Counted from the first letter of the stretch, positions 9,101 to 17,457 are shown. The stretch is DNA of 64,000 bases from Pseudomonas extremaustralis (GCF_900102035.1 NZ_LT629689.1:1860001-1924000), one strand, 5' to 3'. Program-made: numbers and translations. Notes: generated by a model from the letters alone, not told the origin.

Positions 9101-9817
9101 GTGATATCGACCCTGCATGTCGCCAGAATCAAAGCCTGGGGCGCCCACGGCTTCACCGCAACCGGCGTGGTGCTGGCCTTCCTGGCCACCCTGGCGCTGC
9201 TGGAAAACTCGCCCAAGGCCTGCCTGCTCTGGCTGGGTCTGGCACTGGTGGTCGATGGCGTAGACGGCTCACTGGCGCGACGGGTCAATGTCAGCACGGT
9301 ACTGCCCAGCTTCGATGGCTCGGTACTGGACCTGGTGATCGACTACCTCACCTACGTATTCATTCCCGCGTTGTTTATCTACCGCTACATCGACCTACCG
9401 GACTTCACCCACCTGTTCGCGGTGTCGGTGATCCTGGTGTCATCGCTGTTCTGCTTCTGCAACGTGAACATGAAGAGCAAGGACAACTACTTCGTCGGCT
9501 TCCCCGCCGCCTGGAACGTGGTGGCCTTGTGCGTATACATCATCCAGCCCGACGCCTGGATCACCTTGCTGACCGTCATCGGCCTGGCGCTACTGACCGT
9601 GACGCCGATGAAGTTCCTGCACCCGTTCCGGGTCAAGCGGTTCATGCCGATCAATATCGCGGTGACGACCCTTTGGTTACTGTGCAGCTTTCTGATGGTG
9701 GTGGATTACCCCAACACTAACCCGTGGACGTTCGGCCTGTGGTCGCTGATGTCGGCATACTTCCTCGGCATCTGCGTCTGGCGCACGGCGCTGGAATGGC
9801 TGGGAACCCACAAATAG
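9101..9817 (+). CDS. pcs: Phosphatidylcholine synthase (CDP-diacylglycerol-choline O-phosphatidyltransferase)
   Basis: This 238-residue integral membrane enzyme joins choline directly to CDP-diacylglycerol to make phosphatidylcholine, the Pcs route used by some pseudomonads. The CDP-alcohol phosphotransferase motif is visible: VDGVDGSLARR, then D-G-SVL-D-LVI-D, giving the pattern DG-x2-AR-x(n)-G-x3-D-x3-D. Six or more hydrophobic segments follow, with the Pcs-type FCNVNMKSKDNYFVGFPAAWN in the middle. Translation starts at GTG 9101, with GGAG about 8 bp upstream. The gene stands alone, followed by a degenerate REP. Choline as substrate is from family knowledge. Confidence 0.9.
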   Translation: MISTLHVARIKAWGAHGFTATGVVLAFLATLALLENSPKACLLWLGLALVVDGVDGSLARRVNVSTVLPSFDGSVLDLVIDYLTYVFIPALFIYRYIDLPDFTHLFAVSVILVSSLFCFCNVNMKSKDNYFVGFPAAWNVVALCVYIIQPDAWITLLTVIGLALLTVTPMKFLHPFRVKRFMPINIAVTTLWLLCSFLMVVDYPNTNPWTFGLWSLMSAYFLGICVWRTALEWLGTHK

Positions 9818-9841
9818 CCAAGCGGACAGAGTCAAAACCAT

Positions 9842-9868
9842 AATGTGGGAGCAGGCCCCTCCCACATT
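9842..9868. repeat. Single degenerate REP palindrome
   Basis: ATGTGGGAG and CTCCCACAT form a 9-bp perfect stem around CAGGCCC. This is a shortened member of the REP class that appears complete at 53648-53679 and 58081-58169. It lies between pcs and the TSUP permease gene and may stabilise the pcs transcript end. Confidence 0.7.
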
Positions 9869-9939
9869 TGGCTCTGTGTACATCGGCAGGTAAGATGGCG
9901 GACTCTCGCATAGCGCCCTGCCAACCATAAGCCCTCCCA

Positions 9940-10719
9940 ATGCCCTTTGAACTCAGCGTCGACCTGACCACCCTCGCCATTCTCGCCGTCGTGGCCTTTA
10001 TCGCCGGATTCATCGACGCCATCGCCGGCGGTGGTGGCCTGCTGACCACCCCGGCGCTGCTCACCGCCGGAATGCCTCCGCACCTGGTGCTGGGCACCAA
10101 CAAGCTCAGTTCCACCTTCGGTTCGGCCACCGCGAGTTTCACTTTCTATCGCCGCAAGCTGTTCCACCCACGCCAGTGGATGCACGCCATCGTCGGCACG
10201 CTGGTCGGCGCCCTCAGCGGTGCCGTGGTCGCCCACTACCTGCCCGCCGAAACCCTGAACAAGATGTTGCCGGTGATCGTCTTCGGTTGTGGCGTGTATC
10301 TGTTATTCGGCGGCACACCCAAGGCACCGTTGGATGCCGACGCACCGATCAAGAAGAAATGGCAGGCCACCCAAGGCTTCGGCCTGGGCTTCTACGACGG
10401 CGTGGCCGGCCCTGGCACCGGCGCGTTCTGGACCGTCAGCACGATGCTGCTGCACCCCATCGACCTGGTCAAAGCCAGCGGCGTGGCGCGCAGCATGAAC
10501 TTCGTCAGCAACGCGGCGGCGCTGTCAGTGTTTATCTTCAACGGTTCGGTGGATTGGATCGTCGGCCTGGCCATGGGGATTTCGGTGATGGGCGGCGCGT
10601 TCTTTGGCGCGCGCAGCGCGATCAGCGGCGGCGCCAAGTTCATTCGCCCGGTGTTTATCACCGTGGTGCTCGGCCTGACGGTGCGCCTAGCCTGGCAGCA
10701 CTGGTTCAGCGTGGCCTAA
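9940..10719 (+). CDS. TSUP/TauE-SafE family permease, YfcA-like
   Basis: This 259-residue polytopic inner-membrane protein belongs to the TSUP (DUF81) family of small anion or sulfur-compound exporters. Typical features are the early [21 protein letters not shown], the [14 protein letters not shown] segment at the end of the first half, and a second-half repeat [15 protein letters not shown]. About eight hydrophobic helices are predicted by eye. It converges on nudC and overlaps its end by 33 bp. The substrate is unknown; family members handle sulfite, sulfoacetate, taurine-derived or other organic anions. Confidence 0.9.
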   Translation: MPFELSVDLTTLAILAVVAFIAGFIDAIAGGGGLLTTPALLTAGMPPHLVLGTNKLSSTFGSATASFTFYRRKLFHPRQWMHAIVGTLVGALSGAVVAHYLPAETLNKMLPVIVFGCGVYLLFGGTPKAPLDADAPIKKKWQATQGFGLGFYDGVAGPGTGAFWTVSTMLLHPIDLVKASGVARSMNFVSNAAALSVFIFNGSVDWIVGLAMGISVMGGAFFGARSAISGGAKFIRPVFITVVLGLTVRLAWQHWFSVA

Positions 10720-11520
10720 GCGACGGGCCACGTAGAGGTCGATCAGGTAACGCGCAATCGAGCGTGATGCCGGCAACGGTGGCAGGTCGTGGATGTTGAA
10801 CCACTGGGCGTCCTCGATTTCGTCGGCCTGGGGCACGATATCGCCGCCGGCGTATTCGGCGTGGAAGCCCAACATCATCGAGTGGGGAAACGGCCAGCAC
10901 TGGCTGCCCACGTACTGGATGTTCTTCACGTCCACCTGCACTTCTTCATGCACTTCGCGGATCAGGCAGTCTTCGGCCGACTCCCCCGGCTCGGCGAACC
11001 CCGCCAGGGTGCTGTAGACACCTGTCACAAAACGTGGCGAACGTGCCAGCAGGATCTCGTCGCCGCGGGTCACCAGCACGATCATGCTCGGCGAAATCCG
11101 TGGGTAGCTGCGCAGGTCGCAGGCCTGGCAATACATCGCCCGCTCCCTTGGCACCTGGACCATGGCCAGGCCGCAACTGCCACAAAACCGATGCTCCCGC
11201 GCCCAAGTGCCGATCTGCGCGGCATAGCCCAGGACTTTGTACAGCCGGTGATCGCCTTGCAGCATGAAGCCACGCAGGCCCTGCCAGGCGCAGCCGGGCA
11301 CTTCACCGACCGCATCGAGCTCCAGCAAGTACACCGGCTCGCCGTCGAGGTGGCCGATGCCGTGTTCGGCGAACACTGAAAGGTCCTGGCGCTTGAGCCA
11401 TTCCCGGGGGAACAGCGGGCCATTGGCATCATGTAAAAAGCCGTCACGGCTGCGGGCAACGGCCCAGCCGCCGGGGGTATCGTTGTCCAGCAGTGTGGTG
11501 GTAATCCAGCCTGGGGTCAT
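10687..11520 (-). CDS. nudC: NAD(+)/NADH pyrophosphatase (decapping hydrolase)
   Basis: NudC hydrolyses NADH to NMNH and AMP and removes NAD caps from RNA. This 277-residue protein has the full family layout: an N-terminal DUF4743-like domain, a zinc site with two CxxC pairs (CGSCGLAM and MYCQAC), then the Nudix box [20 protein letters not shown] (G-x5-E-x7-RE-x-x-EE). The NudC specificity array follows, here SQCWPFPHS against the usual SQPWPFPxS. The first in-frame ATG at 11520 is used; a TTG lies three codons upstream. It starts 5 bp after the stop of the crotonase gene, so the two are probably cotranscribed. Its 3' end overlaps the convergent permease gene. Confidence 0.95.
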   Translation of the reverse strand: MTPGWITTTLLDNDTPGGWAVARSRDGFLHDANGPLFPREWLKRQDLSVFAEHGIGHLDGEPVYLLELDAVGEVPGCAWQGLRGFMLQGDHRLYKVLGYAAQIGTWAREHRFCGSCGLAMVQVPRERAMYCQACDLRSYPRISPSMIVLVTRGDEILLARSPRFVTGVYSTLAGFAEPGESAEDCLIREVHEEVQVDVKNIQYVGSQCWPFPHSMMLGFHAEYAGGDIVPQADEIEDAQWFNIHDLPPLPASRSIARYLIDLYVARRLGHAEPVLPG

Positions 11521-11525
11521 GTCGG

Positions 11526-12338
11526 TCAATCCACGAATTCGGGTTTCTGCTTGCTCATGTGGGCCGCGATGGCCACGCGCAGGTCGTTGGATTGCAACAT
11601 AGCGGAGTTCCAGGTGGCAACGTATTCCAGACCGTCATTGACCGTATGGTCACGCATGTAGCTGATCATGGCCTTGGTGCCGGTCACGGCAATCGGCGAT
11701 TTGGCGGCGATTTCGTGGGCGATTTCCAGCACGCCGGCCAACAGGCTGTCCTGATCGGGATACACGCGATTGACCAGGCCGATGCTGCGCGCCTCCTCAG
11801 CGCCGAACTGGCGGCCGGTGTAGGCCAGTTCACGCAGCATGCCGTCACCGATGATGCGGGGCAGGCGTTGCAGGGTGCCGACATCGGCGGCCATGCCGAT
11901 GTCGATTTCCTTGATCGAGAACTGCGCGCCTTCAGCGGCGTAACGCATGTCGCAGGCGCTGATCAGGTCGATGGCGCCGCCGATGCAATAGCCCTGGATC
12001 GCCGCCAGTACCGGCTTGCGGCAGGCGTCCACGGCGTTGAACGAGGCTTGCAGTTCCAGGATCTTGCGCCGCAGCAGGCGCGCGTTGCGGCCCACGTCCT
12101 TGCCGAACTCATTGGCCACCGAGGCCAACATCATCAAGTCGATGCCGGAGGAAAAATGCTTGCCGGCGCCGCTGAGTACCACGGCGCGCACGGCGTCGGT
12201 GTCTTCGATCCATTGGAAGATGTCGATGATCTCGGTCCAGAACGCCGCGTTCATCGCGTTGATCTTTTCCGGGCGGTTGATCTGCACATGGGCAACGTTG
12301 CCGGTGAGTTCGACGACGAAAGCTTGATATTCGGACAT
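11526..12338 (-). CDS. Enoyl-CoA hydratase/isomerase, delta(3,5)-delta(2,4)-dienoyl-CoA isomerase type
   Basis: This is a 270-residue crotonase-fold enzyme. The CoA oxyanion-hole segments are HFSSGIDL and [17 protein letters not shown]. What points to dienoyl-CoA isomerase rather than plain hydratase is the block CDMRYAAEG...[21 protein letters not shown]. It matches the mammalian ECH1 active site, with the acid residues corresponding to its D176, E196 and D204. Such enzymes help oxidise unsaturated fatty acids with odd-numbered double bonds. The ATG at 12338 has AGGGAT about 8 bp upstream. It leads a two-gene operon with nudC. Confidence 0.85.
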   Translation of the reverse strand: MSEYQAFVVELTGNVAHVQINRPEKINAMNAAFWTEIIDIFQWIEDTDAVRAVVLSGAGKHFSSGIDLMMLASVANEFGKDVGRNARLLRRKILELQASFNAVDACRKPVLAAIQGYCIGGAIDLISACDMRYAAEGAQFSIKEIDIGMAADVGTLQRLPRIIGDGMLRELAYTGRQFGAEEARSIGLVNRVYPDQDSLLAGVLEIAHEIAAKSPIAVTGTKAMISYMRDHTVNDGLEYVATWNSAMLQSNDLRVAIAAHMSKQKPEFVD

Positions 12339-12527
12339 GGCAGTGATCCCTGACTGGCGAGTGATAAGGGCAGAACTATAACAAGGGTGCACAACGGCGC
12401 GTCGGCCAAAAGCGGGACTGGTCACGGTTATGAAAGGGTATGGCGGCGCGGTTGATGCTGCCGATACATTTCATCCAAGCGTGCCGATTTATCGGCTATA
12501 CATCAGAACCCTCGACTGGAGCCGCCT

Positions 12528-13784
12528 ATGCCCACCACGTTTCGCTCATCCCTGACTCTCGCCCTGGTGGTCGTCTTCACCGGTATTGGCGCAGGCGTGG
12601 GCGGGATGCTCCTGGCGTTGTTGCTGCATGGCATCCAGCATTTGGCTTACGGCTACAGCCTGGACAGCCTGGTCGGCCACGAAACCTTTCTGCGGGGCGT
12701 GACGGCGGCGTCGCCCGAACGGCGTTTATCCGTGTTGATGGTGTGCGGGTTGGTCGCCGGATGCGGCTGGTGGGCGGTGTATCGCTATGGCCGCCCGTTG
12801 GTGGGCATCAAACAGGCGGTGTCTCCTGAAATGCCGATCATGCCGCCCAAAACCACCCTCATCCATGCGCTGCTGCAAATCATCACCGTGGCCCTGGGCT
12901 CACCGCTCGGACGCGAAGTGGCGCCCCGTGAAGTCGGCGCGCTGGCCGGCAGTTGGTTGTCGCAGCGTGCGCGATTGACGCCGCAGATGCATCGGCTGAT
13001 GGTCGCCTGCAGTGCCGGCGCGGGCCTGGCCGCGGTGTACAACGTGCCACTGGGCGGCGCGGTGTTTGTGCTGGAAGTGCTGGTGGGCGCGTTCAGTTGG
13101 CCGGCGGCGGTGATTGCGTTGGCCACCTCGGCGATCGGCGCGGCCGTGGCCTGGATCGGGCTGGGGGCCGAGTCGCAATACGTCGTGCCACACTTTGTGC
13201 TGAGCCCGGCACTGATAATCTGGGCCGGGGTCTGCGGGCCGTTGTTCGGCGTGGCCGCATACGGCTTCACCCGCCTGACCGGCACGGCGCGGGCGCACGC
13301 CGCACGCGGTTGGCGCCTGCCGGTACTGGCACTGATCAACTTCACCCTCATCGGCGGCCTAGCCATGTGGCTGCCGCAGATCCTCGGCAATGGCAAAGGC
13401 CCGGCGCAACTGGGCTTTGACAACGAGCTGACGATCGGCCTGGCCGCGCTGTTGCTGCTGGTCAAGGTGCTGATCACTACCAGCAGCCTGCGCGCCGGCG
13501 CCGAGGGGGGCCTGCTGACACCCGGCCTGGCCAACGGCGCGCTGTTAGCGATCATCCTTGGCGGCGCCTGGAGCCTGGTGTGGCCCGGGGTGCCGCTGGG
13601 GGCCTTTGCGATCATCGGCGCGGCGGCCTTTCTCGCCGCCAGCATGAGCATGCCGCTGACCGCGATTGTGCTGGTGGCGGAATTTACCCGTATCGAGCAT
13701 GACTTCCTGGTGCCAATCATCCTCGCCGTCGTCGGTTCAATATGCGTGAGCAAGCTGTGCCAGCGCTGGGAAAACGCTGGATAA
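12528..13784 (+). CDS. CLC-family chloride channel/transporter, divergent
   Basis: This is a 418-residue polytopic membrane protein of the voltage-gated CLC superfamily. Of the three classic selectivity motifs, the second is present as GSPLGREVAPRE (usually GREGP). The third appears as AGAEGGLLTPGLANGA (usually GxFxP). The first (GSGIP) is not recognisable; the corresponding place reads GIKQAVSPEMP. An external-gate glutamate candidate is E in GREVAP. It lacks cytoplasmic CBS domains. The start has GGAG about 8 bp upstream. Whether it transports chloride, fluoride or another anion cannot be said. Confidence 0.85.
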   Translation: MPTTFRSSLTLALVVVFTGIGAGVGGMLLALLLHGIQHLAYGYSLDSLVGHETFLRGVTAASPERRLSVLMVCGLVAGCGWWAVYRYGRPLVGIKQAVSPEMPIMPPKTTLIHALLQIITVALGSPLGREVAPREVGALAGSWLSQRARLTPQMHRLMVACSAGAGLAAVYNVPLGGAVFVLEVLVGAFSWPAAVIALATSAIGAAVAWIGLGAESQYVVPHFVLSPALIIWAGVCGPLFGVAAYGFTRLTGTARAHAARGWRLPVLALINFTLIGGLAMWLPQILGNGKGPAQLGFDNELTIGLAALLLLVKVLITTSSLRAGAEGGLLTPGLANGALLAIILGGAWSLVWPGVPLGAFAIIGAAAFLAASMSMPLTAIVLVAEFTRIEHDFLVPIILAVVGSICVSKLCQRWENAG

Positions 13785-13858
13785 AACCCCGCGCACACGC
13801 CATCCTTCGCGCTTTAAGCCGCCCCGTCCGCGGCGCTCGACGTTTGAAGGATATGCCC

Positions 13859-14413
13859 ATGCACGCCCAACCCCTCGCCCCCGCCGATTTCGAATATATC
13901 GAAGAGACCCTGCTCAAGTACGGCGACGACCATTCGGTGCTGAACCTGGCCGAGCTCGACGGCTACTTCACCGCCCTGGTGTCCAGCCCGGCTCGGGTGG
14001 ATATCGCGCAGTGGTTCCCGGCGATCTGGGGCGGGCAGAACCCGGCGTGGGAAAGTGCTGAAGAGGCCAAGCAGTTCCTGGATCTGTGCGTGCGCCACCT
14101 CAACACCCTGGCAAGCCAACTGGCGACCGACGCCCAGGGTTTCAAGGCACGCTTCGATGAAACCGAACATCAGGGCCAGAACGTGACCCTCGCCGAAGAA
14201 TGGTGCTTTGGCTATATCCGCGGTGCAGCAATCGGCGATTGGCCGCCACTGCCGGCGGCGCAGGCCGCGTTGCTGGAGAAAATCTCCTGGTGCGCCGAGC
14301 AGGACAACTTCGAGCTGCCGGCCGACCTGGATGTGCCGGCGCATCAGCAGCGCGCGGGCGAAATCGAGCCGGCGGCGCGGGCCCTGCATGATTACTGGCT
14401 GGCCTTGCGCTAA
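13859..14413 (+). CDS. UPF0149/YgfB-YecA family protein
   Basis: This 184-residue protein shows the YgfB/YecA helical domain: HSVLNLAELDGYFTALVSSP near the N-terminus and EWCFGYIRGAAI in the middle. It lacks the C-terminal SEC-C zinc motif of longer YecA proteins. The ATG at 13859 has AAGGA about 7 bp away and is preferred to the ATG two codons upstream, which is too close to that site. It lies 74 bp after the CLC gene. The family role is poorly known; YgfB of P. aeruginosa affects ampDh3 expression, but this member is only a relative. Confidence 0.85.
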   Translation: MHAQPLAPADFEYIEETLLKYGDDHSVLNLAELDGYFTALVSSPARVDIAQWFPAIWGGQNPAWESAEEAKQFLDLCVRHLNTLASQLATDAQGFKARFDETEHQGQNVTLAEEWCFGYIRGAAIGDWPPLPAAQAALLEKISWCAEQDNFELPADLDVPAHQQRAGEIEPAARALHDYWLALR

Positions 14414-14505
14414 GCCTCGACAAGCACCGCCGCTTTGGCCGATTATTCGGGTCCGCCCCGTCGGCCACTCCGCACCACCTTGCCTTGAATCAGGAGCCTT
14501 GTACC

Positions 14506-15762
14506 TTGAGTTCGCAGAAAACCGTGACCGTTACACCGCCCAATTTCCCCCTCAATGGCAAGGTCGCGCCCCCCGGCTCCAAATCCATTACCAACCGTGC
14601 CCTGCTGCTGGCCGCCCTGGCCCAGGGCACCAGCCGCCTGAGCGGCGCCCTGAAGAGCGATGACACCCGCCACATGTCGGTGGCCCTGCGCCAGATGGGC
14701 GTGACCATCGACGAGCCGGACGACACCACCTTCGTGGTCACCGGCCACGGCAAGCTGCAGTTGCCGACCCAACCGCTGTTCCTCGGCAATGCCGGCACCG
14801 CCATGCGCTTTCTCACCGCCGCCGTGGCCACCGTGCACGGCACCGTGGTCCTGGATGGCGATGACTACATGCAAAAACGCCCGATCGGCCCGCTGCTGGA
14901 CACCCTGCGCCAGAACGGCATCCGGGTCGACAGCCCGACCGGTTGCCCGCCGGTGACCGTGCACGGCGTGGGCAAGGTCCAGGCCAAGCGCTTCGAGATC
15001 GACGGCGGCCTGTCCAGCCAGTACGTGTCAGCCCTGCTGATGCTGGCGGCATGCGGCGAAGCGCCGATTGAAGTGGCGCTGACCGGCAAGGACATCGGCG
15101 CCCGTGGCTATGTGGACCTGACCCTGGACTGCATGCGGGCCTTCGGCGCCCAGGTCGAAGCCGTCGACGACACCACCTGGCGCGTCGCCCCCACCGGCTA
15201 CACCGCCCACGATTACCTGATCGAACCCGACGCGTCCGCCGCCACCTACCTGTGGGCCGCTGAAGTGCTGACCGGTGGCCGCATCGACATCGGCGTCGCC
15301 GCACAAGACTTCACCCAACCGGACGCCAAGGCCCAAGCCGTGATCGCCCAGTTCCCGAACATGCAGGCCACGGTAGTCGGCTCACAGATGCAGGACGCCA
15401 TCCCGACCCTCGCGGTGCTGGCCGCCTTCAACAACACGCCGGTGCGTTTCACCGAACTGGCCAACCTGCGGGTCAAGGAATGTGATCGCGTGCAGGCGCT
15501 GCATGACGGACTGAATCAAATCCGCCCGGGCCTGGCGACCATTGAAGGCGACGATCTGCTGGTCGCGGCCGACCCTGCGCTGGCCGGCACCTCGTGCAAT
15601 GCCCTGATCGACACCCACGCCGACCACCGCATCGCCATGTGCTTTGCCCTGGCGGGGCTGAAAGTCGCGGGCATCCGCATCCAGGACCCGGACTGCGTGG
15701 CCAAGACCTATCCTGAGTACTGGAAGGCCCTGGGCAGCCTGGGTGTGCAACTGAACAACTGA
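14506..15762 (+). CDS. aroA: 3-phosphoshikimate 1-carboxyvinyltransferase (EPSP synthase), monofunctional
   Basis: AroA makes 5-enolpyruvylshikimate-3-phosphate from shikimate-3-phosphate and PEP. The 418-residue protein has the PEP/S3P site GSKSITNRALLLAALA, LGNAGTAMRFLTAA, the central DGGLSSQYVSALLMLA and the C-terminal DTHADHRIAMCFALAG. A TTG at 14506 is the best start: AGGAG lies 9 bp before it, giving MSSQKTVTVT. An in-frame TTG at 14485 has no such site. The residue after GTAMR is F102, where E. coli AroA has P101. Many pseudomonads also carry an AroA domain fused to a TyrA-like prephenate dehydrogenase, so this stand-alone enzyme may be a second copy. An IS110 element lies 20 bp downstream. 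Confidence 0.95.
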   Translation: MSSQKTVTVTPPNFPLNGKVAPPGSKSITNRALLLAALAQGTSRLSGALKSDDTRHMSVALRQMGVTIDEPDDTTFVVTGHGKLQLPTQPLFLGNAGTAMRFLTAAVATVHGTVVLDGDDYMQKRPIGPLLDTLRQNGIRVDSPTGCPPVTVHGVGKVQAKRFEIDGGLSSQYVSALLMLAACGEAPIEVALTGKDIGARGYVDLTLDCMRAFGAQVEAVDDTTWRVAPTGYTAHDYLIEPDASAATYLWAAEVLTGGRIDIGVAAQDFTQPDAKAQAVIAQFPNMQATVVGSQMQDAIPTLAVLAAFNNTPVRFTELANLRVKECDRVQALHDGLNQIRPGLATIEGDDLLVAADPALAGTSCNALIDTHADHRIAMCFALAGLKVAGIRIQDPDCVAKTYPEYWKALGSLGVQLNN

Positions 15763-15775
15763 CAACCACAGCAAC

Positions 15776-15783
15776 TGTGGGAG
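15776..15783. repeat. Left stub of the REPIN split by the IS110 element
   Basis: The eight bases TGTGGGAG directly abut the insertion element. Joined to position 16952 they restore the 5' arm of the REPIN whose remainder lies at 16952-17043. The restored 24-base arm then differs from the complement of the 3' arm at one base only. Confidence 0.75.
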
Positions 15784-15786
15784 ATT

Positions 15787-16749
15787 CTATGTTGCAGGAC
15801 AACCCTGCAACGGCCGATTCGGTTGGTATTCGCTCTGGTTTTTCATCAGGGCGAACGCCACCCGTGCGAGTTTTCGGGCAAGGATTACCAGGGCCTGAGT
15901 CTTCTTGAATCCTCTGGCCAGGTACCCTTCATAAAATGGTTTCCAGGTCGCTGAACGACAGGCGGCCATAGCCGAGTTGTGGGCCAGACGCCGTATTTCC
16001 GGATCCCCTTTCTTGGTCAGCCTGCGACTCCCCGTCTTTTTTCCCGAGTCATCGACCCTCAAGTCCATGCCCAAAAAAGCGATGAAGGCATTGCTATCCT
16101 TAAACTCGCCACGCAAAAAAGCCGTCGCAAATCCGGTTGCCGTCAGTACTCCGACGCCTTCAATGGCCTTGCAACGCTCGATATTTTCGGCGGCTCCAGC
16201 CTCTTTGCTCAGGTCGCGCAGCTTTTTTTGAATGGCCAGATCCGAGTGCTTAAACGTCTCCATCAGACATTTCAGCTCTTCTTCCAGGCGCGGCTCATCG
16301 GCCCAGCTCTGAGCCAGACTGACGCGCGCCTTGATCAGTGCTGCCCGTCGATGAAGCAGACTTTGCAGGGCCTTGTAAGCCTTGGGTGGCGGGCTCCAAG
16401 CGCGTAACCCACCCTGTTCATGCGCCAGATATCGAGCTAGAAGACGAGCATCGCACGGATCATTTTTAGCTCGTTGGCCGACACCGCGACGGTAATGACT
16501 CAAGCGATAACCGTCCACGACGTAGACCTGATGACCCAACTCATGGGCCAACTCAACCGTGTCCAAGTGGTAAATATTGGTGGCCTCGACGGCAATGCCA
16601 CTTTGGGCGGGCAGCGTCTTGAGCCAGCGTTTGAGTGCTGCTCGATTATTGGGGATGGCTTGTGTGGTTTGCAGATCGGCACGATAGACGAGCACCTCAG
16701 CCTTGGCCACATCAACACCCACGACCGTTTGCGAAGTAAGGATTGTCAT
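15787..16749 (-). CDS. IS110-family transposase (DEDD/serine recombinase)
   Basis: This 320-residue protein has the two Pfam parts of IS110 recombinases. The N-terminal RuvC-like DEDD domain shows VGVDVAKAEV (first D), AVEATNIYH (E) and KNDPCDARLLARYLA (D-D). The C-terminal Transposase_20 domain shows IEGVGVLTATGFATAF and FLGMDLRVDDSGKKTG. It also shows GDPEIRRLAHNSAMAA, where the S is the likely nucleophile. The reading frame is intact. The last codons contain a perfect small inverted repeat (GTTGCAGG/CCTGCAAC, 15791-15811). Recombinases of this family are guided by a bridge RNA encoded in the element; see the noncoding region 16750-16949. Confidence 0.93.
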   Translation of the reverse strand: MTILTSQTVVGVDVAKAEVLVYRADLQTTQAIPNNRAALKRWLKTLPAQSGIAVEATNIYHLDTVELAHELGHQVYVVDGYRLSHYRRGVGQRAKNDPCDARLLARYLAHEQGGLRAWSPPPKAYKALQSLLHRRAALIKARVSLAQSWADEPRLEEELKCLMETFKHSDLAIQKKLRDLSKEAGAAENIERCKAIEGVGVLTATGFATAFLRGEFKDSNAFIAFLGMDLRVDDSGKKTGSRRLTKKGDPEIRRLAHNSAMAACRSATWKPFYEGYLARGFKKTQALVILARKLARVAFALMKNQSEYQPNRPLQGCPAT

Positions 16750-16949
16750 GACGAATCCTCGGAGCTAGGGTTTAAGAGCTTGTTGGGGTCTACCGTTGCG
16801 CTGACTTGTCTCTATCGTCGGCCTTGCCGATGAATTCCTTATTGGCGCTTTTGGGTAGAAGGGGTGGGACGAAGTCTCCCACGGTCTGTACTGGTTAGAG
16901 TCAGAATCGGGCTTTTAGTCCCACCCACCCCTTCAAGTCTAAACATACA
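16750..16949 (-). ncRNA. Candidate bridge RNA of the IS110 element
   Basis: This noncoding region is upstream of the transposase, where IS110-group elements encode their bridge RNA. In the transcript direction a strong stem (16918-16934 against 16858-16870, 13 bp with a small bulge) encloses a loop of about 45 nt. The 5' side of that loop has AAGCCCGAT (16906-16914), resembling the left target AAGCTCGCT. The 3' side has CCGTGGGAG (16876-16884), matching the complement of the right target CTCCCACAG at 8 of 9 positions. A second stem-loop (TCGGC-AAG-GCCGA) follows. It is flanked by GGAATTC and AGACAAG, the latter resembling the complement of the left element end. Structure and guides were read by eye. 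Confidence 0.6.
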
Positions 16950-16951
16950 AG

Positions 16952-17043
16952 CGAGCTTGCTCGCGAAGATCGTCAACGATGACGTGGGCACCCTGGATAT
17001 ATGCGGTGCCCTGGCGTTCTTCGCGAGCAAGCTCGCTCCTACA
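16952..17043. repeat. REPIN, main part (GAGCGAGCTTGCTCGCGAA type)
   Basis: Two REP arms in inverted orientation flank a spacer of about 55 bp. The 3' arm ends in TTCGCGAGCAAGCTCGCTCC followed by TACA. The 5' arm lost its first eight bases to the IS110 insertion (see 15776-15783). The interior includes GTCGTCAACGATGACG-like sequence shared with the REPINs at 41183 and 52007. Confidence 0.85.
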
Positions 17044-17066
17044 TTGAAACCTTGCCGGGAGCGCCG

Positions 17067-17456
17067 ATGACCATTCGCCAACCCTGCCCACCCGGCGCCT
17101 GTGTGTGCGAGCGCGAACACCTGTTGGAAACCCCCGGCGCCGACCTGCGCATCCTCAACCTGACGCGCCAGGAAGAAAAACGCCTGATCGAACGTCTCGA
17201 AAACCTGCAGAGCCTGCAGGACCTTGAACGCATGCAGCAACGCATGTACGAGCTACTGGGCATTCGCGTGCACATCGCGCCGGGGCATACCGAGGTCAAG
17301 AGCATGCGCGGCATCCAGATCGTCATCGACGACCTGCCGGGCCTGTGCCGCAAGACCCGGCAATCGATCCCGGCAGCGATTCGTCGAGGCATGGAGAAAC
17401 GCCCGGAAATCGCCTACCGCCTGCTGGATGCCCACGACCTGTTTCGCGAAGGTTGA
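17067..17456 (+). CDS. Conserved hypothetical protein, Cys-containing N-terminus
   Basis: This 129-residue protein was not assigned to a family. The N-terminus reads PCPPGACVCERE, three cysteines spaced C-x5-C-x-C, which could bind metal. The middle (EEKRLIERLENLQSLQDLER) is a probable coiled coil. The C-terminal half is a compact alpha/beta segment ending YRLLDAHDLFREG. The ATG at 17067 has GGGAG about 6 bp upstream, and codon use is like that of the neighbours, so it is probably a real gene. It lies 1 bp from the convergent quinone reductase gene. The insertion of an IS110 element upstream separates it from aroA. Confidence 0.7.
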   Translation: MTIRQPCPPGACVCEREHLLETPGADLRILNLTRQEEKRLIERLENLQSLQDLERMQQRMYELLGIRVHIAPGHTEVKSMRGIQIVIDDLPGLCRKTRQSIPAAIRRGMEKRPEIAYRLLDAHDLFREG

Positions 17457-17457
17457 A

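Larger units (their letters stand above)
15784..16951 (-). mobile_element. IS110-family insertion sequence in a REPIN arm
   Basis: The element carries one transposase gene (minus strand) and about 200 bp of noncoding sequence on its 5' side. Read in the transposase direction, both junctions contain a CT dinucleotide. One is AAGCTCG-CT-TGTATGTT on the upstream side and the other CATAGAAT-CT-CCCACAG on the downstream side. Removing 1168 bp that include one CT restores a continuous REP sequence. There is no long terminal inverted repeat, only TTCTATGTT against TTGTATGTT near the two ends, as expected for this family. No direct target duplication beyond the core was found. Confidence 0.85.

Noticed and set aside
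15766..15780. CCACAG-CAA-CTGTGG as terminator of aroA
   Set aside because: Stem of six pairs without a T-run, partly overlapping the REPIN stub; it may be chance.
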